The translations under genes were made by a program, and so were the position numbers. The notes under the pieces are model-generated. The model was not told the origin of the DNA and did no database searches. It saw only the letters and a program-made list of their open reading frames with translations. 64,000 bases of DNA from positions 1 to 64,000 of the forward strand of contig NZ_FXUL01000006.1 in the NCBI RefSeq assembly GCF_900182955.1, read 5' to 3'. Each line of letters opens with the position of its first letter. The first letter of the stretch is position 1. This document shows positions 26,524 through 36,550 of this stretch, one piece after another. The stretch comes from Noviherbaspirillum suwonense (GTDB lineage Bacteria > Pseudomonadota > Gammaproteobacteria > Burkholderiales > Burkholderiaceae_D).

Positions 26524-27987
26524 TTACATCAGCACGATGTCGTACTGTTCCTGCTGGTAGCCGTTCTGCACCTGCAGCGCGATCGGCTTGCGGATGAAGT
26601 CGCCGAGCTGCGCCAGGTTCTGCGATTCCTCTTCCAGGAACATGTCGATCACCATCTGCGACGCCAGGATGCGGAACTCGCGCGGGTTGAACTGCTTGGC
26701 TTCGCGCAGCAGCTCGCGCAGGATCTCGTAGCACACGGTGCGCGCGGTCTTGACCTGGCCCTTGCCGTCGCAGGCGGGGCAGGGCTCGCACAGGATGTGC
26801 GCAAGCGACTCGCGGGTGCGCTTGCGGGTCATCTCCACCAGGCCCAGCGACGAGAATCCCGACACCGACACCTTGGTCCGGTCACGCGACAGCGCCTTGT
26901 GCAGCTCGGCCAGCACCGACGACTTGTGCTCGGCGTTCTCCATGTCGATGAAGTCGAGGATGATGATGCCGCCGAGGTTGCGCAGCCGCAGCTGGCGCAC
27001 GATGGCCTGCGCTGCCTCGAGGTTGGTCTTGAAGATGGTGTCGTCGAAATTGCGGCCGTGCACGTAGCTGCCGGTATTGACGTCGATGGTGGTCATCGCC
27101 TCGGTCTGGTCGATGATCAGGTAGCCGCCGGATTTGAGGTCCACCCGGCGTCCGAGCGCGCGCTGGATTTCCTCCTCGACGCCATACAGGTCGAACAGGG
27201 GCCGCTCGCCGGTGTAGTGCAGCAGCCGGCTCATCACCGACGGCGTATAGACCTGCGCGAACTCCTGCAGCTTCTGGAAGTTCTCGCGCGAGTCGACCTG
27301 GATGCTGGTGGTGTCGTCGCCGACGAAGTCGCGCAGCACGCGCTGCGCCAGGCTCAGGTCCTGGTACAGCAGCGCCGGCGCCGGGCGGCTCTTGGCCTGC
27401 CGGGTGACGCCGGCCCAGGTCTTGCAAAGGTAGTCCACGTCCATGCCGAGGTCGGCGTCCGACGCGTCCTCGGCCATGGTGCGGATGATGAAGCCGCCGC
27501 GTTCGTCCGGCGGCAGCAGCGCCTGCACCTTCTGCCGCAGCGCGTCGCGCTCGGCCTCGTTCTCGATGCGCTGCGAGATGCCGATATGCGGATCCTGCGG
27601 CAGGTAGACCAGCATGCGGCCGGCGATCGAGATTTGCGTCGACAGCCGCGCGCCCTTGGTGCCGATCGGGTCCTTCACCACCTGCACCATCACCGACTGG
27701 CCGTCGAACAGCAGCCGCTCGATCGGCTGCGGCGCGCTGTTGCTGCCGTCATGCGGCCGCGCTTCCCAGATGTCGGCCACATGCAGGAAGGCTGCGCGTT
27801 CCAGGCCGATGTCGATGAAGGCGGACTGCATGCCGGGCAGCACCCGCACCACCTTGCCCAGGTAGACGTTGCCGGCGCGGCCGCGCAGGTTGCTGCGCTC
27901 GATGTGCAGCTCCTGCACCGCGCCCTGCTCGATCAGCGCGACCCGCGTTTCCTGCGGCGTGACATTGATGAGAATGTCGGTGCTCAT
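26524..27987 (-). CDS. rng: ribonuclease G
   Basis: The 487-residue product reads as RNase G: start 'DILINVTPQETRVALIEQG', an S1-type domain 'GNVYLGKVVRVLPGMQSAFIDIG', the catalytic core 'TIDVNTGSYVHGRNFDDTIFKTN' and 'IIILDFIDM', and a zinc-link 'CEPCPACDG'. It processes 16S rRNA 5' ends and some mRNAs. The start overlaps the maf stop by four bases, placing it last in the hemF-nadD-rsfS-rlmH-maf-rng run. Confidence 0.95.
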   Translation of the reverse strand: MSTDILINVTPQETRVALIEQGAVQELHIERSNLRGRAGNVYLGKVVRVLPGMQSAFIDIGLERAAFLHVADIWEARPHDGSNSAPQPIERLLFDGQSVMVQVVKDPIGTKGARLSTQISIAGRMLVYLPQDPHIGISQRIENEAERDALRQKVQALLPPDERGGFIIRTMAEDASDADLGMDVDYLCKTWAGVTRQAKSRPAPALLYQDLSLAQRVLRDFVGDDTTSIQVDSRENFQKLQEFAQVYTPSVMSRLLHYTGERPLFDLYGVEEEIQRALGRRVDLKSGGYLIIDQTEAMTTIDVNTGSYVHGRNFDDTIFKTNLEAAQAIVRQLRLRNLGGIIILDFIDMENAEHKSSVLAELHKALSRDRTKVSVSGFSSLGLVEMTRKRTRESLAHILCEPCPACDGKGQVKTARTVCYEILRELLREAKQFNPREFRILASQMVIDMFLEEESQNLAQLGDFIRKPIALQVQNGYQQEQYDIVLM

Positions 27988-28604
27988 AGGATGCGTATGC
28001 CGGCCTGCTGCAGCAGCTGCGCGGTTTCGTGGAGCGGCAGCCCCATGATGCCGGAATGGCTGCCCGAGATATGGCTGATGAACTGCGCGGCCCGGCCCTG
28101 TATCGCATAGCCGCCCGCCTTGTCGTACGGCTCGGGCAGGGCGCAGTAGGCGCGCATGGTTTCCTCGCTCAGCGTCGCGAAGGTCACTTCGGAAGTGTGC
28201 GTGGCCTGCCAGAATTCGTCGAGGTGCCTGAGCGCGATGCTGGTCAGCACCTGGTGGGTGCTGCCGGACAGCATGCGCAGCATGGAAAGCGCCTCGGTTT
28301 CGTTGGCCGGCTTGTTCAGGATATGACCGTTCAGCGTGACCGTGGTGTCCGCGGTCAGCACCGGCCGCACACGCAGCCGGCGCGACAGCATGGTGGCGCT
28401 GGCAGTCTCGGCCTTTTCCCGGGTGACGCGTTCGACATAGGCCAGCGGCGTCTCGCCGGGCTCCACCAGTTCGGGCACGTCCGGCCCGCGGGCGGCGTTC
28501 TCGCGCAGCAGCAGCAATTCGAACTCGACGCCGATCTGGCGCAGCAGTTCGCGGCGGCGCGGGCTTTTCGAAGCCAGATAGATTTTCTGGTCTATGGGTC
28601 TCAT
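27984..28604 (-). CDS. maf: Maf-family nucleoside triphosphate pyrophosphatase
   Basis: This 206-residue protein has 'IYLASKSPRRRELLRQIG' at the N-terminus, 'VLTADTTVTLNG' with the catalytic Asp, and 'YDKAGGYAIQGRAAQFI'. The last motif fits the YhdE type that hydrolyses dTTP and UTP to monophosphates. It is predicted to act in the cytoplasm in nucleotide-pool cleaning. It overlaps rng and follows rlmH. Confidence 0.92.
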   Translation of the reverse strand: MRPIDQKIYLASKSPRRRELLRQIGVEFELLLLRENAARGPDVPELVEPGETPLAYVERVTREKAETASATMLSRRLRVRPVLTADTTVTLNGHILNKPANETEALSMLRMLSGSTHQVLTSIALRHLDEFWQATHTSEVTFATLSEETMRAYCALPEPYDKAGGYAIQGRAAQFISHISGSHSGIMGLPLHETAQLLQQAGIRIL

Positions 28605-28640
28605 GAGGGCTTGTGTTCCGGAGGCGGCTGCCGCATACGG

Positions 28641-29111
28641 TCAGACTCGGTGATAAGGATGGTTCTGGGTGATGGACCAGGCCCGGTAAAGCTGTTCTGC
28701 CAGTAAAACCCGCACCATGCCGTGCGGCAGCGTCAGGCTGGAAATCCGGATCAGCATGTCGGCCTGCTGCTTGAACTGCACGTCCAGTCCGTCAGCGCCG
28801 CCGATGACGAATGTAACATCAGTGCCGCCCTGTTGCCACTGCGTCAGGTTTTTAGCCAGCTGCATGGTGGTGACGTCGCGGCCATGTTCGTCCAGCGCGA
28901 TCACTTTCGAGCCCTTGGGGATGGCCGCTTCGATGCGGACCTTCTCCATCGCCATTACGGTGTCGGCGCTGCGGCTGCCGGAGCGGTCCACCGGCTTGAT
29001 CTCCTTCAGCACCAGCCGGCAGTCCGGCGGCATGCGCTTGGCGTATTCGGTGAAGCCGGTCTCGATCCAGGTCGGCATCTTGTGGCCGACGGCGGCGATG
29101 ACAAGCTGCAT
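28641..29111 (-). CDS. rlmH: 23S rRNA (pseudouridine1915-N3)-methyltransferase
   Basis: The 156-residue product has the SPOUT/RlmH set: '[15 protein letters not shown]', '[12 protein letters not shown]' and the C-terminal '[20 protein letters not shown]...HPYHR'. RlmH methylates the pseudouridine at 1915 of 23S rRNA in the assembled ribosome. It lies 12 bases after rsfS, the usual arrangement. Confidence 0.95.
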   Translation of the reverse strand: MQLVIAAVGHKMPTWIETGFTEYAKRMPPDCRLVLKEIKPVDRSGSRSADTVMAMEKVRIEAAIPKGSKVIALDEHGRDVTTMQLAKNLTQWQQGGTDVTFVIGGADGLDVQFKQQADMLIRISSLTLPHGMVRVLLAEQLYRAWSITQNHPYHRV

Positions 29112-29123
29112 CGTGCCGCCGGC

Positions 29124-29741
29124 TTATTCCGCCTTGGCGCGCTTGGCGGGCGCCTTGCGGGCGGCGCTGCGCGGCGCGGCCACCTTGACGGTCTTGCCGG
29201 CAGGCGTCTTGGCCGCGGTCTTGCGCGCGGTTTTCTTGGCGGCGGTCTTGACCGCGCCGGTCGCCGACTTCGCTGCGGTCTTGCGCGCCGGCTTGGCTGG
29301 TGCTTCGCCGTCGACGGCCGCCTGCTGCGTCACGGTCAGGTGGCGCGCCGGCTTCTTCACCACCGCGTCGTCCGCATCCGTGCTCTTCTTCGCGCGCTTG
29401 GCGGCGCCCATCTTCACTTCCTTGTCGCCCCAGATTTCCTCGAGGCGGTAATACGCCCGGATTGCCGGCTGCATGATGTGGACGATCATGTCGCCCAGGT
29501 CGACCAGCACCCATTCACCGGTGTCCTCGCCTTCCATGCTGACGATCTTGCCGCCGCTTTCCTTGACCTTGTCGCGCACCGAGGCGGCCAGCGCCTTGGT
29601 CTGCCGGTTGGAGGTGCCCGATGCGATGGCAATGCGGTCGAACAGGCTGGTCAGGTGGGTGGTGTCGTACACCACGATGTCCTGCGCCTTCACGTCTTCC
29701 AGCGCATCGACGACCAGTGATTGGAGTTTCTTGATATCCAT
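29124..29741 (-). CDS. rsfS: ribosomal silencing factor RsfS with basic tail
   Basis: Residues 1-120 are RsfS: 'LVVDALEDVKAQDIVVYDT', 'DRIAIASGTSNRQTKALA', 'GEWVLVDLGDMIVHIM' and 'YRLEEIWGDKE'. It binds uL14 and blocks subunit joining in starvation. The family is normally about 105-130 residues; here an 85-residue Lys/Ala/Thr-rich tail ('KTAAKKTARKTAAKTPAGKT') resembling histone H1-type sequence follows. The start overlaps the nadD stop by one base. Confidence 0.93.
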   Translation of the reverse strand: MDIKKLQSLVVDALEDVKAQDIVVYDTTHLTSLFDRIAIASGTSNRQTKALAASVRDKVKESGGKIVSMEGEDTGEWVLVDLGDMIVHIMQPAIRAYYRLEEIWGDKEVKMGAAKRAKKSTDADDAVVKKPARHLTVTQQAAVDGEAPAKPARKTAAKSATGAVKTAAKKTARKTAAKTPAGKTVKVAAPRSAARKAPAKRAKAE

Positions 29742-30388
29742 TATGATTTATATAAGTTATGTTGTTCGATATAGTCTAGCACCGAGGCTGGCAACAACCG
29801 TTGAGGCCGCTCGCCCTGCGCCAGCAGGGAGCGGATTTCAGTTGCCGATACATCGACAGCCAGGTTCAGCGCCAGGAAGGTCAGCCCATGCGGCGTCTCG
29901 CGCAATTGCGAGGACGGGGCGGTGCGCCGCGTGAATTCGCGCGCCACGTCGGCCGGCAGCGAGTCCATGCTGAAACCGGGCCGCGAAGCCGCACAGATAT
30001 GGGCAAGGTCGAACAATGTCCGCCATTCATGCCAGGTATTCAGGTGCAGCAGCTGGTCGGCGCCCATCACGAATGCGATCGACGCGTCTGGCCCGGCCTC
30101 GGCCCGCACCGCGCGCAGCGTGTCGATGGTGTAGCTGCCGTCCCGGCGCCGGATTTCCTGCTCGTCGACCACCACCGGCACCGGCTGCCGGTCGAAGGCC
30201 AGCCGCAGCATGGCGACGCGGTCGGCGGCGGACGCATTCAGCGGGTCTTTCTGCCACGGGTTGCCGGCCGGGATGATGCGCAGTTCGTCCGGCACCAGCA
30301 GCCTGGCGAAGTAGCTGCCCAGCGCGACGTGGGCGTTGTGGACCGGGTCGAAGCTCCCGCCCAGGAGCACCAGGCAACGCCGGCTCAC
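29741..30388 (-). CDS. nadD: nicotinate-nucleotide adenylyltransferase
   Basis: The 215-residue product has the nucleotidyltransferase signature '[17 protein letters not shown]', '[10 protein letters not shown]', '[17 protein letters not shown]' and C-terminal '[11 protein letters not shown]'. It makes nicotinate adenine dinucleotide in NAD synthesis. The start is a GTG (30388) overlapping the hemF TGA (GTGA); the frame runs further upstream but there it lies inside hemF. Confidence 0.93.
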   Translation of the reverse strand: MSRRCLVLLGGSFDPVHNAHVALGSYFARLLVPDELRIIPAGNPWQKDPLNASAADRVAMLRLAFDRQPVPVVVDEQEIRRRDGSYTIDTLRAVRAEAGPDASIAFVMGADQLLHLNTWHEWRTLFDLAHICAASRPGFSMDSLPADVAREFTRRTAPSSQLRETPHGLTFLALNLAVDVSATEIRSLLAQGERPQRLLPASVLDYIEQHNLYKS

Positions 30389-31299
30389 GCGGTCCAGTCC
30401 CGGTGCACCAGGAAATCGGTGTACAGCGCCGCCTCCGGGGTGCCGTCGGCCGGATGCCAGTTGTAGCGCCATTTCACCACCGGCGGCAGCGACATCAGGA
30501 TGGATTCGGTGCGCCCGCCCGACTGCAGGCCGAACAGCGTGCCGCGGTCGAACACCAGGTTGAACTCGACATAGCGGCCGCGCCGGTACGCCTGGAAGTC
30601 CCGCTCGCGCTCGCCGTAGGGCATGTCCTTGCGGCGCTCCAGCAGCGGCAGGTAGGCCGGCAGGAAATGGTCGCCGACGCTCTGCATCATCGCAAAGCTG
30701 TGCGCGAAATCCTGTTCGTTATAGTCGTCGAAGAAGATGCCGCCGACGCCGCGCGGTTCCTGCCGGTGCTTCAGGTAAAAATAGTCGTCGCACCATTTCT
30801 TGAAGCGCGGATGCAGGTCGTCGCCGAAGGGCGCCAGCGCGTCGCGGCAGGTGCGGTGGAAATGCTGCGCATCCTCGACCGCGGCGTAGTAGGGCGTCAG
30901 GTCCATGCCGCCGCCGAACCACCAGACCGGCTCCTGGCCCTCGGCCATCGCGGTAAAGAAACGCACATTCATGTGCACGGTGGGCGCATAAGGGTTGCGC
31001 GGATGCAGCACCAGCGACACGCCCATCGCTTCCCAGTGGCGGCCCGCCAGCTCCGGCCGGTTGGCCGCCGCCGACGGCGGCAGGTTGCGCCCGGTCACAT
31101 GCGAAAAGCCGACGCCGCCGCGCTCGAACACGTTGCCTTCCTCGATCAGCCGCGAAATGCCGCCGCCGCCTTCGGGACGCTGCCAGCTGTCGACGATGAA
31201 GGATTGACCGTCGACCGCCTCCAGCGCGGCGACGATGCGCGCCTGCAGGCCGAGCAGATAGGTTTTGACGAGGGCGGGGGAAGGGGAGTTCGGGTTCAA
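30385..31299 (-). CDS. hemF: aerobic coproporphyrinogen III oxidase
   Basis: The protein has the HemF motifs '[20 protein letters not shown]', '[20 protein letters not shown]', '[13 protein letters not shown]' and '[19 protein letters not shown]'. It oxidatively decarboxylates coproporphyrinogen III in haem synthesis. The TTG at 31299 gives 304 residues, close to the usual ~300. The open frame runs to 31455, but the extra residues look like non-coding sequence; no good ribosome-binding site marks either start. Confidence 0.9.
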   Translation of the reverse strand: MNPNSPSPALVKTYLLGLQARIVAALEAVDGQSFIVDSWQRPEGGGGISRLIEEGNVFERGGVGFSHVTGRNLPPSAAANRPELAGRHWEAMGVSLVLHPRNPYAPTVHMNVRFFTAMAEGQEPVWWFGGGMDLTPYYAAVEDAQHFHRTCRDALAPFGDDLHPRFKKWCDDYFYLKHRQEPRGVGGIFFDDYNEQDFAHSFAMMQSVGDHFLPAYLPLLERRKDMPYGERERDFQAYRRGRYVEFNLVFDRGTLFGLQSGGRTESILMSLPPVVKWRYNWHPADGTPEAALYTDFLVHRDWTA

Positions 31300-31586
31300 G
31301 GCGGGACGGCGAAAGGAGTCGAGACCGGATTGTACCTTGCCGGGTAAGGCGGGGGAAAAATGGTGGTGCTCCAGTGCGCCGCGAAACGGGCCGGATGCCG
31401 GTGCCAGGGCAGGCTGCGCCGTTGCTTCGCCTTTCTTCGCCCGGCAGGGTCGCAATCGCCATCACAGGTCCGCTGTCGGTGCGGTGAAAGCGCGGCAGGC
31501 GGAGCGCCACCCGGAGCACGGTAACGTCGTTGCCAAACGAAAAACCGCATGGGTTTTAAGTTGGCAACGTACTGCTCGGCCTTGAC

Positions 31587-32381
31587 TCAGCTATTCAGGT
31601 CGAGTGCGCCCCACCTGAGCAGCACTTCCCTGACGGTTGCAAAGCCGTACTGTGTGGCAAACAGCAGGGCGGTCATGTCGTTCTTCTGGACCGCGTTGAC
31701 GGCGGCCCCCTTTGAAAGAAGTAACTCCACGATCGCGACGTGGCCGTTTTGTGCGGCGAACATCAGGGCGGTTACGCCGTCCTTTTGGGCGGTATCGACC
31801 TTGGCGCCCCTGGATAGGAGCAGGCGAACGATCGCCGTATGACCTTCCCGTGCTGCGAATAACAGGGCGGTCATGCCATTCGGCAAGGACCGGCCCACGT
31901 CCGCGCCGGACTTCAGCAACAGCCGCACGATGTCCTCGTGGCCTTCCGACGCAGCCTGCATGAGCGGATTTGGCGCATCTTTTGCCGGCCCCTCATTGAT
32001 CGGCAGCCGGGCGGCGATGTGCTGCATCACCGATGCATGGCTGCCGTTCCGCACGGCCCTGATAAAGGTCGAGGCGTCCGGCTTGGCCGTTAAAGGCATT
32101 GCCGTCTTGTTGATCACAATGTTCTGCTGCCCTGGCCGGACAGAAAGCGGCGGTGGACTTTTATACGACGGCAAACTCGTGGCGTTCGGCGTAGTGGCCG
32201 CATGTTGTACGCATGCCGGTTCGCCTGGCCGGGACGGCTGGCAGCCTGTGTCGTGACCGGCTCGGACCAGCGGTCGCGCGGTGTGTTCCGGAAAGTCGTA
32301 GTCGAGAGAATGAATCTCGATTTCTGGGCGTACAGAAGGAGGGTGAAGCGAAGTCGTCAGCGTGGCGTAGAAGTTTTGCAT
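31587..32381 (-). CDS. ankyrin-repeat protein
   Basis: This 264-residue protein has a non-repetitive N-terminal half (about 110 residues) and four or so ankyrin repeats from about residue 120, for example 'ALLFAAREGHTAIVRLLLSR' and 'ALMFAAQNGHVAIVELLLSK'. No signal peptide is clear. The ATG at 32381 has 'agga' upstream. Ankyrin repeats bind proteins; in some bacteria they are effectors, in others regulators. It stands between purD and hemF, and a strong terminator separates it from purD. Confidence 0.85.
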   Translation of the reverse strand: MQNFYATLTTSLHPPSVRPEIEIHSLDYDFPEHTARPLVRAGHDTGCQPSRPGEPACVQHAATTPNATSLPSYKSPPPLSVRPGQQNIVINKTAMPLTAKPDASTFIRAVRNGSHASVMQHIAARLPINEGPAKDAPNPLMQAASEGHEDIVRLLLKSGADVGRSLPNGMTALLFAAREGHTAIVRLLLSRGAKVDTAQKDGVTALMFAAQNGHVAIVELLLSKGAAVNAVQKNDMTALLFATQYGFATVREVLLRWGALDLNS

Positions 32382-32532
32382 GGTTGATTCCTGGGGCAGT
32401 TGATGTCGCACATAGCAAAAATTCATTGCCATGAGTCAATTCATTTTTCGTTAATGAATGAACTGCCTGGGTATCGCACTTTTCGACTAAGGATGCACTT
32501 TTTCTAAACAATTTGCTCGACTACCGGCCATA

Positions 32533-32561
32533 TAACAAAAAAGCCGGCGCAAGGCCGGCTT
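32533..32561 (-). terminator. purD terminator
   Basis: A perfect 8-bp inverted repeat ('aagccggc' 32541-32548, 'gccggctt' 32554-32561) is followed on the minus strand by a run of six T. It lies 19 bases past the purD stop codon, a textbook intrinsic terminator. Confidence 0.9.
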
Positions 32562-32579
32562 CCGATACGCTAAAAAACC

Positions 32580-33854
32580 TCAGCCATGCCGCCTGATCGC
32601 CCGCCAGCCGATATCGCGCCGGAACTGCGCGCCGTCGAAATGAATCCGGTCCACCACTGCATATGCCTGCTTCTGCGCCATCTTCACGCTGTCGCCCAGT
32701 CCGACCACGCACAGCACGCGGCCGCCATTGGCGGTCAGGATGTTCCCGGTCAGCGTGGTGCCGGCATGGAAAGTCACCGCTTCCGGGGTTTCCTCGGGGA
32801 TGCCGGTGATGACATCGCCCTTGCGCGGCGCATCCGGGTAGCCGGCTGCCGCCATCACCACGCCCAGCGCCGTGCGCCGGTCCCATTCCAGCTTGACCGC
32901 GTCCAGCGTGCCGTTGACCGCGTGTTCCATCACGGTGACCAGGTCGGTCTTCAGGCGCGCCATGATGGGCTGGGTTTCCGGGTCGCCCATGCGGCAGTTG
33001 AATTCGAGCGTGCGCGGCGTGCCGGCGGCGTCGATCATCAGGCCGGCATAGAGGAAGCCGGTGTACGGGATGCCGTCGCGCGCCATGCCCTGCACGGTCG
33101 GGATGATGATTTCCCGCATCACCCGCGCATGCAGTTCGGGCGTGATGATGGGCGCCGGCGAATAGGCGCCCATGCCGCCGGTGTTGGGGCCGGCGTCATG
33201 GTCCTGCAGCCGCTTGTGGTCCTGGCTGGTGGCCAGCGGCAGGATGTTCTTGCCATCGACCATCACGATGAAGCTGGCTTCCTCGCCGTCCAGGAACTGT
33301 TCGACGACGACGCGGGCGCCGGCGTCGCCGAGCCGGTTATCCGACAGCATCATGTCGATGGCCGCATGCGCTTCCGCCAGGTCCATCGCGACCACCACGC
33401 CCTTGCCGGCGGCCAGGCCGTCGGCCTTGATGACGATGGGCGCGCCCTGCACATCGATGTACGCATGGGCCGCCGCCGCGTCGGAAAAGGTCTGGTAGGC
33501 GGCGGTCGGAATGCCGTGGCGCTGCATGAAGGCCTTGGCGTAATCCTTGGAGCTTTCCAGCTGCGCCGCCTCGGCGGTCGGGCCGAACACCTTCAGGCCC
33601 TGCTCGCGAAACACGTTGACGATGCCGGCCGCCAGAGGCGCCTCCGGGCCGACCACGGTCAGCGCGACATGCTCGCGGCGGACGAATTCGGCCAGCTCCT
33701 TCGGGTCGGTCAGCGCGACATTGCGCAGCCGCGGGTCGAGTGCGGTGCCGCCATTGCCGGGTGCCACGTAGACAATCTGGATGCGTTCGGATTGCGCCAG
33801 TTTCCATGCGAGGGCATGTTCGCGGCCACCTGAGCCTACAACGAGAATTTTCAT
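32580..33854 (-). CDS. purD: phosphoribosylamine-glycine ligase
   Basis: The 424-residue ATP-grasp enzyme starts 'MKILVVGSGGREHALAWKL' and has 'GPEAPLAAGIVNVF', 'IVIKADGLAAGKGVVVA', 'HKRLQDHDAGPNTGGMGAYSPAP' (shown in part) and 'RLGDPETQ'-type 'CRMGDPETQPIM'. It forms GAR in purine synthesis. The ATG at 33854 is the conserved start. It lies downstream of the yebC gene in the same direction. Confidence 0.95.
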   Translation of the reverse strand: MKILVVGSGGREHALAWKLAQSERIQIVYVAPGNGGTALDPRLRNVALTDPKELAEFVRREHVALTVVGPEAPLAAGIVNVFREQGLKVFGPTAEAAQLESSKDYAKAFMQRHGIPTAAYQTFSDAAAAHAYIDVQGAPIVIKADGLAAGKGVVVAMDLAEAHAAIDMMLSDNRLGDAGARVVVEQFLDGEEASFIVMVDGKNILPLATSQDHKRLQDHDAGPNTGGMGAYSPAPIITPELHARVMREIIIPTVQGMARDGIPYTGFLYAGLMIDAAGTPRTLEFNCRMGDPETQPIMARLKTDLVTVMEHAVNGTLDAVKLEWDRRTALGVVMAAAGYPDAPRKGDVITGIPEETPEAVTFHAGTTLTGNILTANGGRVLCVVGLGDSVKMAQKQAYAVVDRIHFDGAQFRRDIGWRAIRRHG

Positions 33855-33947
33855 GAGAGATGTGATGCGTTTGACTTTGTCGAAGCCGATGGCGGCATGC
33901 CATCCTTTCGCGCCCGGCAACGGCAGCCGGGCGTGCGTGCAAGCGGA

Positions 33948-34673
33948 TTATTCGTCGATGACGGCGTTGGTATAGACCTCCTGCACGTCGTCCAGGTTTT
34001 CCAGTGCGTCCAGCAGCTTCTGCATCCTTGCCGCATCGTCGCCGGCGAATTCGATCTCGTTCGACGGCTTCATCGTGATTTCGGCGAGCTCCGGCTTGAA
34101 ACCGGCCGCTTCGAGCTTGGCCTTGATGGCGGCGAATTCGTACGGGTCGCACAGCACTTCGAAGCCGCCTTCCTCGTCCTGCATCACGTCGTCGGCGCCG
34201 GCGTCGAGCGCGGCTTCCATCAGCGCGTCTTCATCGGTGCCCGGCGCGAACAGCAACTGGCCGCAGTGCTTGAACAGGAAGGCCACCGAGCCTTCGGTGC
34301 CCATGTTGCCGCCGAACTTGGAAAACGCATGCCGGACTTCGGCCACGGTGCGGACCCGGTTGTCGGTCAGGCAATCGACGATGATCGCCGCGCCGTTCAG
34401 GCCGTAGCCCTCGTAGCGGATTTCCTCGTAATTCACGCCTTCCAGGTCGCCGCTGCCGCGCTGGATCGCGCGGGTGACGTTATCTTTGGGCATGTTGGCA
34501 TCGGCCGCCTTTTCAACCGCCAGCCGCAGCCGCGGGTTGGCGCCGATGTCGCCGCCGCCCATGCGGGCCGCGACGGTGATTTCCTTGATCAGGCGGGTCC
34601 ATATCTTGCCGCGCTTGGCGTCCGTGGCCGCCTTCTTGTGCTTGATATTGGCCCATTTGCTGTGTCCTGCCAT
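33948..34673 (-). CDS. yebC: YebC/PmpR family regulator
   Basis: This 241-residue protein begins '[20 protein letters not shown]' and has '[16 protein letters not shown]' and '[19 protein letters not shown]', hallmarks of the family. YebC proteins were seen as DNA-binding regulators; more recent work links them to translation at proline-rich stretches. The start at 34673 is fixed by the conserved MAGHSKW. It leads the run to purD. Confidence 0.95.
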   Translation of the reverse strand: MAGHSKWANIKHKKAATDAKRGKIWTRLIKEITVAARMGGGDIGANPRLRLAVEKAADANMPKDNVTRAIQRGSGDLEGVNYEEIRYEGYGLNGAAIIVDCLTDNRVRTVAEVRHAFSKFGGNMGTEGSVAFLFKHCGQLLFAPGTDEDALMEAALDAGADDVMQDEEGGFEVLCDPYEFAAIKAKLEAAGFKPELAEITMKPSNEIEFAGDDAARMQKLLDALENLDDVQEVYTNAVIDE

Positions 34674-34843
34674 GAGGCTGCTTTCCGTAAGGGTTTTTGC
34701 CAGCGCACGGACCTGGAAGATCGCGCGATTAAAACTGATGTCCGGTTTACAATCGCTTCCAGCCGTGCTTGAAAATTTCGGCGATTTTAACATATGGCAC
34801 CTCCATCAAATTCCCGCAAATTCCCGATTACAGGCCCCAAATC

Positions 34844-36370
34844 ATGCCCAATCCGCTCCTGATCGCAAAAAACAAGACCCACGATCTGCTGCTCCTGCCG
34901 CAGCTGGTCAACCGGCACGGCAGCATCACCGGCGCCACGGGAACGGGCAAGACGGTGACGCTGCAGGTCATCGCCGAGTCGCTGTCGAAAATCGGCGTGC
35001 CGGTGTTCATGGCGGACGTCAAGGGCGACCTGTCGGGCCTGGCCAAGGCCGGCGCGCCGACGCCGAAGATCACCGAGCGGCTGGCGTCGCTGGAACTGGA
35101 AGCGCCGCAGTGGGCCGCCTGCCCGACCACGTTCTGGGATGTCTACGGCGAGCAGGGCCACCCGGTGCGGGCCACGGTGTCCGATCTCGGGCCGCTGCTG
35201 CTGTCGCGGATGCTGAACCTGAACGACGTGCAGGAAGGCGTGCTGCAGCTGGTCTTCAAGATCGCCGACGACAACGGCCTGCTGCTGCTGGACCTGAAGG
35301 ACCTGCGGGCCATGCTGCAGCATGTCGGCGAGAATGCCGCGTCCTTCCAGTCCGAGTATGGCAACGTGTCGGCGGCCAGCGTCGGGGCGATCCAGCGCGG
35401 CCTGGTCGCCATCGAGGAGCAGGGCGGCGACCAGTTCTTCGGGGAGCCGATGCTCAACATCGAGGACATGATGCAAACCGACGGCAACGGTCATGGCGTG
35501 ATCAACATCCTCGCCGCCGACAAGCTGCTCAATGCGCCGCGGCTGTATTCCACCTTCCTGCTGTGGATGCTGTCGGAACTGTTCGAGCGCCTGCCGGAAG
35601 TCGGCGACGTCGACAAGCCGCGGCTGGTGTTCTTCTTCGACGAGGCGCACCTGTTGTTCGACGATGCGCCGCGGCAGCTGCTGCAGAAGATCGAGCAGGT
35701 GGTGCGGCTGATCCGCTCCAAGGGCGTCGGCGTGTACTTCGTCACGCAGAACCCGATCGACATTCCCGACACCGTGCTGGGACAGCTGGGCAACCGGGTC
35801 CAGCATGCGCTGCGCGCCTATACGCCGCGCGACCAGAAAGCGGTGCAGGCAGCCGCCCAGACCTTCCGCGCGAACCCGGATATCGACGTCGTGAAAGTGA
35901 TCAGCGAAATGGGCGTGGGCGAGGCGCTGGTGTCCTTCATGGATGAAAAAGGCCGGCCGGAGCCGGTGCAGCGCGCCTTCGTGCTGCCGCCGGCGTCCCA
36001 GATCGGCCCGATCACGGCCGACGAAAGGCGGGCAGTCATCGCGGCGTCGCTGGTGGCCAACGTGTACGAGAAGACGGTGGACCGCGAGTCGGCCTATGAA
36101 ACGCTCAAGGGCCGCACCGCCACCCGCACCCCGGTGCGCAACGAACAGGCGGTGCCCGGCCCGACGCCCGCCGCGCCGCCGCCTGCCGCCGGGCCGTCGA
36201 TCAGCGACCGGGTGCAGGACGCGCTGGGCGGCCTGCTCGGCGGCGGCAACAGCCGGCGCAAGGACACCGTGGTGGAAGCCATCGTCAAGTCAGCCGCGCG
36301 TTCGATCGGGTCGAGCGTCGGGCGCGAACTGATACGCGGCGTGCTGGGCTCGCTGATGAAGCGGAAGTAA
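34844..36370 (+). CDS. yjgR: HerA-family ATPase, YjgR/DUF853 type
   Basis: This 508-residue protein has '[16 protein letters not shown]' (Walker A near residue 34), '[17 protein letters not shown]', '[16 protein letters not shown]' (Walker B), and '[13 protein letters not shown]'. It is the DUF853 branch of HerA/FtsK ATPases and ends in a Gly/Pro-rich linker and '[21 protein letters not shown]'. The family is widespread and of unknown function, not tied to defence. Divergent from yebC. Confidence 0.88.
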   Translation: MPNPLLIAKNKTHDLLLLPQLVNRHGSITGATGTGKTVTLQVIAESLSKIGVPVFMADVKGDLSGLAKAGAPTPKITERLASLELEAPQWAACPTTFWDVYGEQGHPVRATVSDLGPLLLSRMLNLNDVQEGVLQLVFKIADDNGLLLLDLKDLRAMLQHVGENAASFQSEYGNVSAASVGAIQRGLVAIEEQGGDQFFGEPMLNIEDMMQTDGNGHGVINILAADKLLNAPRLYSTFLLWMLSELFERLPEVGDVDKPRLVFFFDEAHLLFDDAPRQLLQKIEQVVRLIRSKGVGVYFVTQNPIDIPDTVLGQLGNRVQHALRAYTPRDQKAVQAAAQTFRANPDIDVVKVISEMGVGEALVSFMDEKGRPEPVQRAFVLPPASQIGPITADERRAVIAASLVANVYEKTVDRESAYETLKGRTATRTPVRNEQAVPGPTPAAPPPAAGPSISDRVQDALGGLLGGGNSRRKDTVVEAIVKSAARSIGSSVGRELIRGVLGSLMKRK

Positions 36371-36550
36371 GCCTGGAAGGCGGCTGGGAACGGCGACGCG
36401 CCGGCGCGCGGTTGCAGCGCCGCCGTATCGCCGCGCAATTACGGGACTCGACGCTGCAGGCAGGCCAGGGCCGCGGACATTGCACGGCCGGAAGCGGGCT
36501 GACAATTCCCAGCGGCAAACTCCATTGCCGTTTTCTTTTACAATTCGCCA

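Noticed and set aside
34844-36370. YjgR-like HerA ATPase as part of a defence system
   Set aside because: It is flanked by core genes, has core base composition, and no nuclease partner adjoins it. The DUF853 branch is widespread in chromosomes.
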